Source of the DNA: Calliopum simillimum
Taxonomy: Eukaryota; Arthropoda; Insecta; Diptera; Lauxaniidae
DNA: 64,000 nt
Assembly: GCA_951812925.1 (NCBI GenBank)
Contig: OX638368.1
Location: 75,870,909-75,934,908, forward strand
Direction of reading: 5' to 3'
The notes below the pieces were generated by a model. That model did not search any database. It had not been told where the DNA came from and saw only the letters and a list, made by a program, of their open reading frames with translations. This document shows, piece by piece, positions 42,323 to 52,326 of the stretch (the stretch's first letter is position 1; every line of letters starts with the position of its first letter). The translations under genes and the position numbers were made by a program.

Positions 42323-43649
42323 AACTCTAAATTCTTTTTTAATTTAATTGATTTACGTATTATTTTTCGATGGCTTATGAAATAAATGAACATAAGTAAG
42401 TGAAATGAAAGGAATGTTTTTAACCGCGCCAGAGCATGATATGTAACAATTAAACTGTGTCACTTTATAAGTGAACTCCTATATTGAAGTGTTTTTATAG
42501 GGGTAGCCCCAAAAGGGTGGCAGATAGGAGGCAGGTGTGTCAGGGGAAAGTATTGGGGATAAAAAAATAATAGGATCTTGTGATGCATTTGTCCCATCTA
42601 GGGGTCACCAGGGATAGTTACAGCGAATTTTCAAAAATGTGGACTTAGTAGGGGGACCTGCAGAAGGGTGACAGATAGGAGGTAGATTGGCTTGGGGGAA
42701 ATGTCGGAAAAAATAATTGGACCTGGTTTTACGTTTTACTCTTCTATGAAATACTCCGGGGGAGCTAAGAACTATTTTTCGATATTTTTCCTAATTTTTT
42801 TGCTTTTTTGTAGGGGGGGGCGCCCAAGAGGTGGATTTTAGGGGGTAGGTGTATCAACGAAAAATATAAGGGAACAAAAAATAATAGGACCTAATTGGAT
42901 ATTAAGCCTATATTGCGGGCATCGCAGGACAAATGCAGCAAATTTTCAAAAAATGTGGATTTTGAAGGGGGGCCCTTAAAAGGGTGGCAGATAGGGTGCA
43001 AGTGTGTCAAGAGAAAATGTTGGAGAGGAAAAAATAATAGAACCTGGTCATACATTTCACCACTCTAGAGGTCACTCCGTGGGAGCTTTGAACTATTTTT
43101 AGAAATTTTTTTAATTTTTTGAGTTTTTTGTAGGGGGCCCCCAAAAGGGGGGCAGATAGGGGGTAGGTCTGTCTCATTAAAATGTTGGGGATAAAAAAAT
43201 AATGGGACCTGGTCATACATCTTATCTAGCTTGGGGTCATTCTGGAACAGTTACAGCGGATTTTCAAAAATGTGGATTTTACAGGGGGGACCCCCGGAGG
43301 GTGATAAATAGGGGGTAGGTGTGCTTGGAAAAAATGTTGGAAAGAAAAAAATAATGTAACCTGGTCATACATTTCACCCCTCTTGGGGTCACCCCGAGGG
43401 AGCTATGAATTATTTTCGTGAAATTTTCGCAAAGGTGCCCCTCTTTGGGCCCGATGGGGCAGGTGTTACCCCCCTCCGATTGGGACCAAATTTTTTTAGA
43501 ATCAGTTTTTTGAGTAACCTAACAAAATTAGCCCGTACAAGCTATCAATATCGAAAAAACGCGCACTAAAACCAGGCTAATTTACATATATAATTTTGTA
43601 ATTATATAAAAATTGTCCACACTAGCCCCCCCTCCCCTAATGATTTTCT

Positions 43650-44530
43650 ATGGTAAATGTTTGTTCATTAACTGATGAAATTTTTGAAAAAAATGTGAAG
43701 TATAAATGTGATAAGCTATTTTTTGAAAAAGAGGAATGCTTCCTCAACATACTGTACCTAAATATACAAAGTATTAGGAACAAATTAAACGATCTCAATA
43801 CTAAAGTTGAAGCAAGTAAAAGAAAGAATCGATTAAGACATGTAATCGCTCTAAGCGAAATATGGATTTATAAAAATAAAAACATTTATTGTAACTTACC
43901 AAACTACAATGCATATTTTGCTAATAGAGAATCAGATAGATCCGGTGGTTGCATTATATTTGTACATGAAAGCCTTTGCTCAACGCTTCTCGTTTCTTCA
44001 GAATTTGAAAAAAGCGGTTTTTTAACCGTTAACCTATTAAAAACCAAAATTTGCATGACTTGCGTATATAGATTTTGTTCCTCTGATTTAGAATCTTTCA
44101 TAAATGCTTTTGAAAACGAAGTTCTAGAATTCAAAAACTCGATTATAGTGGGTGACTTTAATATCAATCTGCTCTGTAGCAATAATGTAACACTTAACTA
44201 TCTCAATAATATTTATAGTAATGGCTACCGCTGTCTAAACAAATTAAGCCAAGATATGTACACTAGAAAAGGAAATAGCATCGAAACAATAATTGACCAT
44301 GTTATAACCGACAATTTGAATGTTGATTATGGAATCTCTCTGGAAGATAACTCAATTTCAGATCATAGAATGATTTCTATCGCAGTAAATCTAAAGAAAA
44401 AACTTAGTTTATTGAAAGCAAATAATTTTATTGATGTTTTTGATTATAGATCCTTTGAGCGGAATGGAATGATCAATGAAATTGTACGAAAACCTTATTT
44501 TTCGGATTTCCATATATCATTATGTGATAA
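43650..44530 (+). pseudogene. LINE ORF2, endonuclease part
   Basis: ATG at 43650. The apurinic-type endonuclease motifs occur in order: LNIQSIRNKLNDL (N), ALSEIWIY (catalytic E), SGGCIIFV, VGDFNINL (D-x-N) and ISDHRMISI (SDH). In LINEs this domain nicks the target. The frame is open to 44530, where the foldback 44531-48646 inserts after codon GAT. Reading continues at 48650 with one TAA target copy. The frame as it stands on the chromosome runs into the insertion and stops at 44603. Confidence 0.9.
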
Positions 44531-44868
44531 CACTGTTCAACGAATTTCAGGTTTTTGTTTTTATCTGAGATCAGACCATAAAATTATTATTCCTTGCTAT
44601 TGACATAATAGAACTGCATTTACAAAATTTTTCCATCACGTCTCAATTTTCAGAAAAATTGACAAATCCAAAATCACGACTTACATCCGCGCGAAAATAA
44701 ATTAAAAAATTTTTATCAGTCAGAATTTAAAAAAAAAATGTCAAACTGATTTTATTTAATTGAACTTTTAGTCATATATTTGCAAAGATCGATTTACATA
44801 TAAATCTATCAATGCATTTTTCTAACACATAATTATGACAAATCAAGGAACGGATTAAAAACACGGCT

Positions 44869-44915
44869 ATAGTGACATATGTTTCGTCTTTCGCCACAAA
44901 GACTCATCAGACTAT
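44869..44915 (-). ncRNA. Type I hammerhead ribozyme, copy 1
   Basis: On the minus strand, stem I is AUAGU paired with ACUAU. The core is CUGAUGA. Stem II is GUCUUU with AAAGAC around a GUGGCG loop, then GAA. Stem III is ACAU/AUGU with no loop, and GUC precedes the cleavage point (between 44874 and 44873). All invariant core bases are present. The self-complementary four-base stem III is the short form seen in Penelope-like elements and animal retrozymes, which often cleave as dimers. Confidence 0.92.
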
Positions 44916-45003
44916 TTTTGTTGTAATTATAATTATATATATTTTACTAAATTAATTATAATTGAAAAATTGCAAGTTTGAAAACTTTTTGTGTTTTTGG
45001 TCT

Positions 45004-45071
45004 GGGCGGGAGACGAACCAAGGATCTCCAGGTTGGTAGCAGAAGTCGTTACCACTGCACCAGCCTTGCCC
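45004..45071 (-). promoter_or_regulatory. tRNA-like Pol III promoter, copy 1
   Basis: The minus strand runs GGGCAAGGC, then A box TGGTGCAGTGG, a degenerate anticodon region, B box GGTTCGTCTCC and CCCGCCC. The A-to-B spacing is tRNA-like, but the T arm does not pair properly, so this is a tRNA-derived promoter rather than a tRNA gene. It lies upstream of the hammerhead on the same strand. Confidence 0.75.
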
Positions 45072-45414
45072 GGCTGCGAAGCCGACTTTTTGCCAGTTTT
45101 ATTTGTGTGTTAATGCGTATTGATATATCATAATTGTTGTTTTGTGTTATTTATTGATATTTGGTATAGTTGTTCCTTTGGAACAAATTCAATACCGATT
45201 GCAGGTGTTTCCACCTTATCAGGGCGTGTTCTCCCAAATAACTTTTAAGAATTTTTTAAGTGTGTTACTTAATGACATTTTATATTGAAAATTGATTTTA
45301 TTTAATTGAACTTTTAGTCATATATTTGCAAAGATCGATTTACATATAAATCTATCAATGCATTTTTCTAACACATAATTATGACAAATCAAGGAACGGA
45401 TTAAAAACACGGCT

Positions 45415-45461
45415 ATAGTGACATATGTTTCGTCTTTCGCCACAAAGACTCATCAGACTAT
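45415..45461 (-). ncRNA. Type I hammerhead ribozyme, copy 2
   Basis: Identical to copy 1 over all 47 positions, exactly 546 bp away. Cleavage at both sites would release one 546-nt monomer. Confidence 0.92.
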
Positions 45462-45549
45462 TTTTGTTGTAATTATAATTATATTTATTTTACTAAATTA
45501 ATTATAATTGAAAAATTGCAAGTTTGAAAACTTTTTGTGTTTTTGGTCT

Positions 45550-45617
45550 GGGCGGGAGACGAACCAAGGATCTCCAGGTTGGTAGCAGAAGTCGTTACCA
45601 CTGCACCAGCCTTGCCC
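45550..45617 (-). promoter_or_regulatory. tRNA-like Pol III promoter, copy 2
   Basis: Same A and B boxes as copy 1. As the more 5' copy on the minus strand it could drive a transcript that crosses both hammerheads. Confidence 0.75.
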
Positions 45618-45998
45618 GGCTGCGAAGCCAACTTTTTGCCAGTATTATTTGTGTGTTAATGCGTATTGATATATCATAATTGTTGTTTTGTGTTATTTAA
45701 TGTCAAACGATAAAAAAATAATAATAATTTCAAATCTGAAAAAAATTTTGAAATCGGTCCGGCAGATTTTTTTGTATGCCCGTTTAATTGAGAAAATGTA
45801 CTGAAAAAACCAAACACCAACCATCTTTAATTACATAAATCTTGCTTAAATCAATACGAAATTAAACAAAACTCTTCACGATCTTATGCCTCATTATTTT
45901 AACTTTATTTTGATACTAAAAACTTAAGGATTGGACTATGAATAATCAACTTATTTCCTTTTGAACAAAAAATGTACATACAGGAAGTCATACAAGTA

Positions 45999-48136
45999 GG
46001 GAAAGGTGGGGAATCGTGGGCCACGTTTTTATTTTGTTAAATATCTTCAAAAAAAAAAAAAAAAATTTTGCAAATTGTAATATGGTATGTTATTCTACAT
46101 GAAGTTAGGTAACTTTTGACTATTACACTTTCTAACAATTCTTTTGTTCTGACTTTTCGTGGTTTGAAAAAATTAGTGTTTTTGCGATTTTCAAAAATGG
46201 TGGGGAATCGTGGGCCACCGCCGTAATTAAGTAAAAATCAAACAATTATGATGCAAAACTTTATTGAATTAGTTGAAATGACAAGTAAAGTTATTTTAAT
46301 CGACAAAATGAAGAAGAAGGGTTATGCACGGTCAGATACGCAATTTGGGCACGTGAATGTGTTGGCGGAGGTAGCACATTTTGCATGGACATCTCGACCA
46401 CATTCCACGCATGCAACTGAATTGTTTTTGGTCAGTTTCTTTGGCAATGACTCCAAACAAAGTATGCGGAAGTCAACATCTTCATCGTCGGAAGAATCAC
46501 GTCGCGCTGGTTGTGATCTAGTTCCGCGCTTCTTGGGTGCAGGTGTCTCCTTTGCTTCCTTTTCTTTCTTGCATTTAATTTCAGCCTTCTCACGAAATTC
46601 AGTGACAAAATTCAGGCGATGTTAAAATGGCACTCCTCATCGGTTTGCGACCACGATTGGACTTTTAAGCTGGTGCTCCTTGTTTCAGTGGACCAGATTG
46701 TCGCAATTTTTGTGAAAGTGAGGCAGAAGAGCTGGTACCTGATGTGCTAGCCACTGCCGAAGACTCAGAAGTTGTGACTTTTTCATGTACATGAGTTTCG
46801 ACATCACGATTTGTGACAATAATATTGCGTTCGTTATCCCCATTCTCTTCATCACTGCCATCGCATTGATCCTCACCACTTAGTTGTGAAGAAATAGAAT
46901 CAACTTCAGTAAACACGTTTGCATTGAATGGGAAAATTCCACATGATTTAAAACCACTCTTTATGTTTTTTGGTGTGACAGCTATGTCAAGACATTGGTC
47001 AACAATCAGTGGAACGTGGTGAAGATCGTAAAGTACACCGACGTTGGCTCGCTTCCAATCATCGTGCCGAAAACGGAGACAACCAAAGGCTGCATCCTAT
47101 GCGTACAATATGAAGGGAAAGATAGCATTGTGATGTCATGAGCAAGGGCCTTTTCGATGACTTCAATTGACAAATGCGATGCATGATTGTCTCCCAGCAA
47201 AAGTGTGGGTGAGCCGGCATGAGCACCCGAGAACTTGATAAAGTGATCCATATACTGCAAAAATACCTCGGCTGTCATCCATCCACTGCCATTCGCCACG
47301 CCTTCAGCGCCATGAGATGCATGGGTCATGAATATTGCTTTCATGTTTTTGCGAGGAAAAATGAAAAACGGTGGAATCGAAATACCACTCGCACTGACTG
47401 ACAACGCCATCGTCACATTTGTTCCTCTCTCTAGCTGATGTAGACGTGCCTATCCTTTTGGTACATTAAAGTTTTGGCGATAACACGAATGGATTTTTCA
47501 TTATTTTTTACCTGTTTGATAGCCTCCACAACAGCAGGAAAGTCAATTTGTTTATCATATTTTCCATAATAGCATGGCATGATAGCTGAAAATTAACAAA
47601 GAAATAGGAAAATTTGATACAAAATATGTATGTATTGTTTTATTTATTGATTCACAGCCTCCATTTTGCACAAAACATCATAAACACAACATACAAATGT
47701 GTATTAATACGAAAACTATCAAAACACGGGTGGCCCACGATTCCCCACCAAAAGTGGCTCACGATTCCCCACAAGCTACTTTTTGCAAAACAACGGCGTG
47801 TAATTGACTTGTTGAAGTGTCATGCAAAATTACTTTTGTATGTTGAAAGGCAAATGTCTAACGATAATGAAAAACATATTTACCTGTGTTTTGTCGTAGT
47901 AATTCGTCCAAGAATGATGGAAATCAAACACGCAAAAAAAGTTTTGCAGATAATTTTTTTTGGGCGAGTATTGTACAAAGCAAATAAAACGCGTACGTTT
48001 GTCAACAACCAAAGTAAAAATAAGTTGAGGCTAAGAGAAAACGATTACAGTTGCATTTAACTATTTATCTCGACATACTGCCAAAAGGTGGCTGTGACTC
48101 ACGATTCCCCATGGCCCATGATTCCCCACTTTCCCC
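45999..48136 (-). mobile_element. Pogo-like TIR transposon (GGGGAATCGTGGGCC ends)
   Basis: The left end GGGAAAGGTGGGGAATCGTG and right end CATGATTCCCCACTTTCCCC are imperfect inverted repeats with TA on both sides (45997-45998 and 48137-48138). The motif GGGGAATCGTGGGCCAC occurs near 46009 and 46201, with complements near 47729, 47754 and 48096. It sits close to the loop of the foldback 44531-48646. Length is 2138 bp. Confidence 0.88.
46322..47580 (-). pseudogene. Pogo/Tigger-like transposase with C-terminal PHD-like finger
   Basis: The minus strand starts MPCYYGKYDKQIDFPAVVEA with a pogo-type HTH (VKNNEKSIRVIAKTL). A deletion removes the region with the first catalytic Asp. The core resumes with ISIPPFFIFPRKNMK, GWMTAEVFLQYMDHFIKF, LLLGDNHASHLS (second Asp position) and FPSYCTHRMQPL, where the usual LDVGVFG reads VVSVFG, so the third Asp appears lost. 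After a Ser/Glu-rich segment, the C-terminal 46620-46322 part ends in VACVECGRDVHAKCA, then FTCPNC. That is a Cys/His cluster like the PHD finger of some insect pogo-like transposases. Frameshifts occur near 47440, 47020 and 46660. Confidence 0.85.
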
Positions 48137-48649
48137 TACTTTTATTTCCAAGTAGTTATGATACAAAAATTCAATAGCTTTTGTATGACTTCCTACATGT
48201 ACATTTTTTGTTCAAAAGGAAATAAGTTGGTTGTTCATAAGTTTTTGGTATCAAAATAAAGTTAAAATAATGTTGCGCAAGCTCGTAAAGAGTTTTTTTT
48301 AATTTTGTATTGATTTAGGCAAGATTTATGTAATTAAAGATGGTTGGTGTTTGGTTTTTTCAATACATTTTCACAATTAAACGGGCATACAAAAAAATCT
48401 GCCGGACCGATTTCAAAATTATTACTATTTTTTTAATCGTTTGACATTTTTTTTTTTTTAATTCTGACTGATAAAAATTTTTTAATTTATTTTCGCGCGG
48501 ATGTAAGTCGTGATTTTGGATTTGTCAATTTTTCTGAAAATTGAGACGTGATGAAAAAATTTTGTAAATGCAGTTCTATTATGCCAACAGCAAGGAATAA
48601 TAATTTCATGGTCTGAACTCAGATAATTTTTTGCCGTTGAACAGTGTAA

Positions 48650-49363
48650 TATGAACAGAAATATAAAACGCATTAAAAAGTCAAAGGAGAAGTATAGAAA
48701 TCCGTGGATGAATAGTGAGCTCTTAAAATTAAAGTTAAAAATGAAATAAATTACCAAAAAAAAAAGAATATTATGGCAACAAAATTGAGAAAATAATTTA
48801 TGGAAAAAGGTTTCAAAATACGAGTGAAATTGGTCAAATCAACTATACAAATAATTTAATAACAAATCCATTTGAAATTGTGAATAGTCTCAATGAATAC
48901 TTTATATATGCAATAGAGGAATCATACTCCTTTAATTATATTGATGAGCCTGTAATCGGAATTACAAAGTGCTTTTCACTATATGAATGTGACACCGTAG
49001 AAGTAGAACTCGCGATTAAAAACCTGAATATAAAGTCAGCAAATGGTTAGGACGGAATATCTGGACGTTTCTTCAAGAAATATAAGGATTTCCTAGCCAG
49101 ACCGTTGGCTAATTTTATTAATGAATGTTTTCGAAATGGCCAGTATCCAAAAGAATTAAAAATTGGTTGTGTTGTTCCAATTCACAATGGAAGCAAAGAA
49201 ATTTGTTCAAACTATCGTCCAATAACCAAGTTGAGCACAATTGATAAAATATTCGAAACCATTATTTTAAATCGTTTAAAACTGTTTCTAAAAGAAAATC
49301 AAATAATTGATAAAAATCAATTTGGATTTGTCGAAAGTTCGAATACTCTAGCTGCATGTATAT
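48650..49363 (+). pseudogene. LINE ORF2, linker and RT N-terminal part
   Basis: Immediately after the foldback the frame from the endonuclease block resumes (IKKSKEKYRNPWMNSELL). Two stops and a frame change occur near 48750-48800. From about 48800 to 49363 the RT leads in with SANG, a stop, DGISGRFFKKY, then VVPIHNGSKEICSNYRPI and DKIFETIILNRL, ending KNQFGFVESSNTLAACI. These are RT blocks 0-2a of jockey/CR1-like LINEs. The next insertion (49364-51190) cuts it at an ATGTATAT target. Confidence 0.87.
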
Positions 49364-51190
49364 TAGAGCACCCACAAGATATATGAAATGTGCAAAGTTG
49401 TGAATTTGTTTGCTCCCCGTCCATTTCCTGAAATTAGAGGTCAAAAAAATATGATCTCAATAAAAAATTTGGAATCGGTAGTGGAAAAAACCCAGCCGGT
49501 TTTCGATCAAAGGTCGAAAAATTGACTAAAAAAAGGCAAGTCGCTTTGACTGCCCGTTACTTCAAAACTATTCATCTTTTCGTTATGTTTTTGAGCCAAT
49601 TTTTGAAGAGAATGACTAGGTCAACATTATCTTCTTGGAAAGTCTTGGTCCAAAAATTAAATTTGCTGCTGTTAAGGTGCAAAAATTTAAATTTTTCATG
49701 ACTTTTTTTCTAGAAATTGATTTTTTGTAATTTTAAAAGGGTGGAATATTTGTTCTGGAATTTTTTTGTTGTAGAGGATAAAATGCCTATTAATTAACAA
49801 GAAAAAAATTTTTAAAATATTTAGTGTTAAGGTATGGAGCCGATCTCAAAGTTGGAAAAAAATTAAGTATTTTTTTTTTTTTCTTTTAATTGCTACTTTA
49901 TTGGATGCAAGAAAATAGATTGCTAGTTATTATTAAATGCATCATTTAGAACTGCTTTTTGCCTTCAAAATGAGCTATGAAATGGGTTTGAAAAATTTTT
50001 CTTTAAAAAGTTATGACCATTTTAAAATGATATCATGAAAGTTAAAAATCATGTATGGATTTTCTATAGCAATTGCCATATTGCTATATCTTTTATAATG
50101 TTATTTTAAAATGGTCATAACTTTTTAAAGAAAAATTCTACAAGACCAATTTATAGCTCATTTTGAAGAAGAAGAACAGTACTAAATGACGCATTTAATA
50201 GAAAAGACCAAAACGATTCTGTGCGTGTTCCACACAACCTCAAAAATCGTGTTTTTTGCACATTAGGGGTGAGATATCTCACAAACCATAAGATTTACAG
50301 CAATTTTGCTCCCAGTTCCGGATTAAGCATCAATAAATAAGTACATCTAAAATGACTATTTGAGTTTTGGTTTGTAGTCGTTTTTTTTTTAAATACCGTT
50401 TTTCGACCTCATTTTAAAAATCATGCCATGAACCGATTTTGAAAACTTTTTTTTCTTATTCAGTAAATGCTCACGTACAATTTCACATCTTTGTGCAGTT
50501 CACTACAACTTGATTGAAATATTTTCCTGGGATGCGTGCACGAAATTCGAAATTTTCGATTATCTCTGCCGCAACAGCCCAAAAACGCACTAAAACGAAA
50601 ATAAATGCTATTTTCGTGTTCAGCGATCCCAAATTAGTTTAGAAAATATGACCACCAAAATTGTTTCTTACCAAATTAAAAATTAAGAAAAAATAATAAA
50701 AAAATTTTTTTTCTTAGATCTGAAATGGGCTCCATTTCTTAAAAACTAATATTTTTTAATAATTTTTCTTTTAAATTAATCAACATTTGATTCCCTACAA
50801 CATAAAAATTCCAGAACAAATATCTCGCCCTTTGAAAATTACAAAAAACCAATTTGTAGAAAAAAAGTCATGAAATTTTTCTTAAAAAATTTAAATTTTT
50901 GTACCGAAACAGCAACAAATTTAATTTTTGGACCAAAACTTTTTAAGAAGATAATGTTGACCTAGTCATGCTCTACAAAATTTGTCTTGAAAATATTATG
51001 AAAAATTAATAGTTTTAAAGTAACGGGCAGTTAAAGCCGCTTGCCTTTTTTTAGTCAATTTTTCGACCGGCTGGGTTTTTTCCTCTACCGATTCCAAATT
51101 TTTTATTGAGATCTTATTTTTTTGACCTATAATTTTAGGAAATGGACGGGGAGCAAGCAAAATCAGAATTTTGCACATATGGGCGCTCTA
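49364..51190. mobile_element. 1.83-kb foldback element in LINE RT, 8-bp target duplication
   Basis: Ends TAGAGCACCC and GGGCGCTCTA, flanked by ATGTATAT on both sides (49356-49363 and 51191-51198). The arms (about 500 bp each) share GTTTGCTCCCCGTCC, TTGGAATCGGTAG, CCCAGCCGG and AATGTTGACCTAGTCA-like stretches. A smaller palindrome (49972-50163) lies within. No coding motifs. The interior 50265-50400 resembles the 205-bp repeat at 1381-1790. TAG ends and an 8-bp duplication are as in 40522-43579, suggesting hAT-type mobilisation. Confidence 0.85.
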
Positions 51191-51198
51191 ATGTATAT

Positions 51199-52326
51199 CA
51201 TGTACAGAATTTATATATGAAAACCTAGATAAAAAAAAAATATGTAGCTATGTTGGCGATTGATTTATCTAAAGCTTTTGACTCAGTGAATTTGAAAATT
51301 ATGATTCGAAAACTCGCTGAATTAGGCATAAACGGAACCAATCTGAAATTGTTTGAAAGTTTTTTGGAAAACCGTGAGCAATACGTCCAAATTAATGAAA
51401 CAAAAAGCTCGACACAGAATTAAAACGAGTATACCACAAGGATCAAAATTAGCGGCAACTCTATTCCTTATTTATATAAATAATGTACTCAAGCTAGATT
51501 TGAATGGAACTCCGCAGTTTTATGCTGACGACGGTACCTTTATGTATGCAGCAGTTTCAATTGAAGAATTAATTTTAAATATAAAGTCAGACTTAGAAAA
51601 ACTAAATCAATGGTTTGAAATGAATTTACTAAAAATTAATTTAGCGAAGACCAACTTCATAATTTTTAATAATTATAAATCATTACCGGATCTAAATGAT
51701 CTACCAGGAATCTCCTACAATAATGCTTTTATTACTAGAGTTACAGCTATGAAGTATCTGGGAATATGGTTTGACTCCAATTTAAACTGGAGTGAACATT
51801 TGAATAAATTGAAATTGAAATTAATTCCTTTAAAATTTGCAATTTATAGAAATAGAAATAATATTCCAAAAAAACAATTATGGTTGCTATATAATTCTTA
51901 TGTTTTGTCTCTAGTAAACTATTTAAATTCTATATGGAATAAGTGTACTGAGAAGAAATTAAGTGAGTTACAAAGAATCTAAAATAAAATTGTAAAAAAT
52001 ATATTATTGCTTCCGAGACGAACACCCACTATCAATCTATATGAGACTAGGTTAGACATTAAAAAACTTTGTATTTTCCAAACACTGATTACAGTTTTTA
52101 AAATTAAAAATAACTTGATCAAGCATAATTTAACCCTAAATTCAACAGATAATGCTTTTTAAAGATTTAGAAATATAGGAAATATTAGAACGTTTTTTTT
52201 CAGAACCGAAAGAAGCACAAAGTCTATACGAAGTTATGGTATGAGAATTTTTAATATGCTACCAGAAGATGTTAAAAAATTAGTTAAAGCCCTCCTTATG
52301 GAAAACTATAACTTTGAACTACAATA
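51199..52326 (+). pseudogene. LINE ORF2, RT catalytic and C-terminal part
   Basis: Resumes in the same frame after the insertion and continues into AMLAIDLSKAFDSVN (RT motif A, catalytic Asp) and LFESFLENREQYVQI. A shift near 51415 leads to the 51353-51982 frame with IPQGSKLAATLFLIYINNV (block 4) and FYADDGTFMY (YADD catalytic pair). Then come LGIWFDSNLNWSEHL and the thumb region. A stop at 51980 and another near 52160 interrupt the C-terminal region, whose last codons end near 52326. So the LINE ORF2 carries only a few small lesions besides the insertions. Confidence 0.9.

Larger units (their letters stand above)
40522..43579. mobile_element. 3.06-kb foldback element with 1.5-kb arms
   Basis: Ends TAGCCTGGTTTTAGTG and its complement CACTAAAACCAGGCTA, flanked by an exact 8-bp duplication ATTTACAT (40514-40521 and 43580-43587). 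The arms are about 1.48 kb and nearly identical by eye, separated by a loop of about 90 bp around 42010-42105. Each arm contains about five degenerate subrepeats with GGTGAAATGTATGACCAGGT and CACACCTACCCCCTAT-like parts. The inner ends carry a coding fragment in opposite orientations. It is inserted in the pogo-like element 39275-43637. Confidence 0.92.
39275..43637 (+). mobile_element. Pogo-like TIR transposon (CTAGTGTGGAC ends), itself interrupted
   Basis: The left end GGGGTGGGGGGGGCTAGTG and right end CACTAGCCCCCCCTCCCC are inverted repeats flanked by TA (39273-39274 and 43638-43639). GGGGCTAGTGTGGAC-like motifs recur near 39285, 39320, 39660, 39685 and 40371, with complements near 40316 and 40347. 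Without the foldback at 40522-43579 the element is about 1.3 kb. It lies between ORF1 and ORF2 of the LINE. Confidence 0.85.
44747..45699 (-). mobile_element. Retrozyme-like element: 1.75 tandem copies of a 546-bp ribozyme-bearing unit
   Basis: Copy 1 is 44747-45292 (546 bp) and copy 2 is 45293-45699 (407 bp, partial). An exact 9-bp duplication ATGTCAAAC flanks it (44738-44746 and 45700-45708). The opposite arm of the host foldback (around 48450) shows the uninterrupted site. Each copy holds on the minus strand a tRNA-like segment with A and B box and, downstream, a complete hammerhead ribozyme. No ORF. The layout can also be described as two 407-bp direct repeats around 139 bp. Transcription through it would give self-cleaved 546-nt RNA. 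It would depend on another element's RT and endonuclease. Confidence 0.85.
44531..48646. mobile_element. CACTG-ended foldback element in LINE ORF2, with two nested insertions
   Basis: The left end CACTGTTCAACG and right end CGTTGAACAGTG are flanked by TAA (44528-44530 and 48647-48649). The arms (44564-44746 and 45700-45998 against 48150-48620) are close inverted copies. The loop, with AATTCAATAG, is near 48180. Without the retrozyme (44747-45699) and the pogo-like element (45999-48136) it is about 1.0 kb. The 3-bp TAA duplication is consistent with a Harbinger-like element; no transposase of its own. Confidence 0.87.

Noticed and set aside
45004..45071. Functional tRNA gene
   Set aside because: A and B boxes are present, but T-arm pairing and the anticodon arm do not fold as a tRNA, and it is part of a duplicated mobile unit.
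46248..46625. 125-codon plus-strand ORF
   Set aside because: Antisense of the C-terminal part of the pogo-like transposase, which shows the Cys/His finger on the minus strand.
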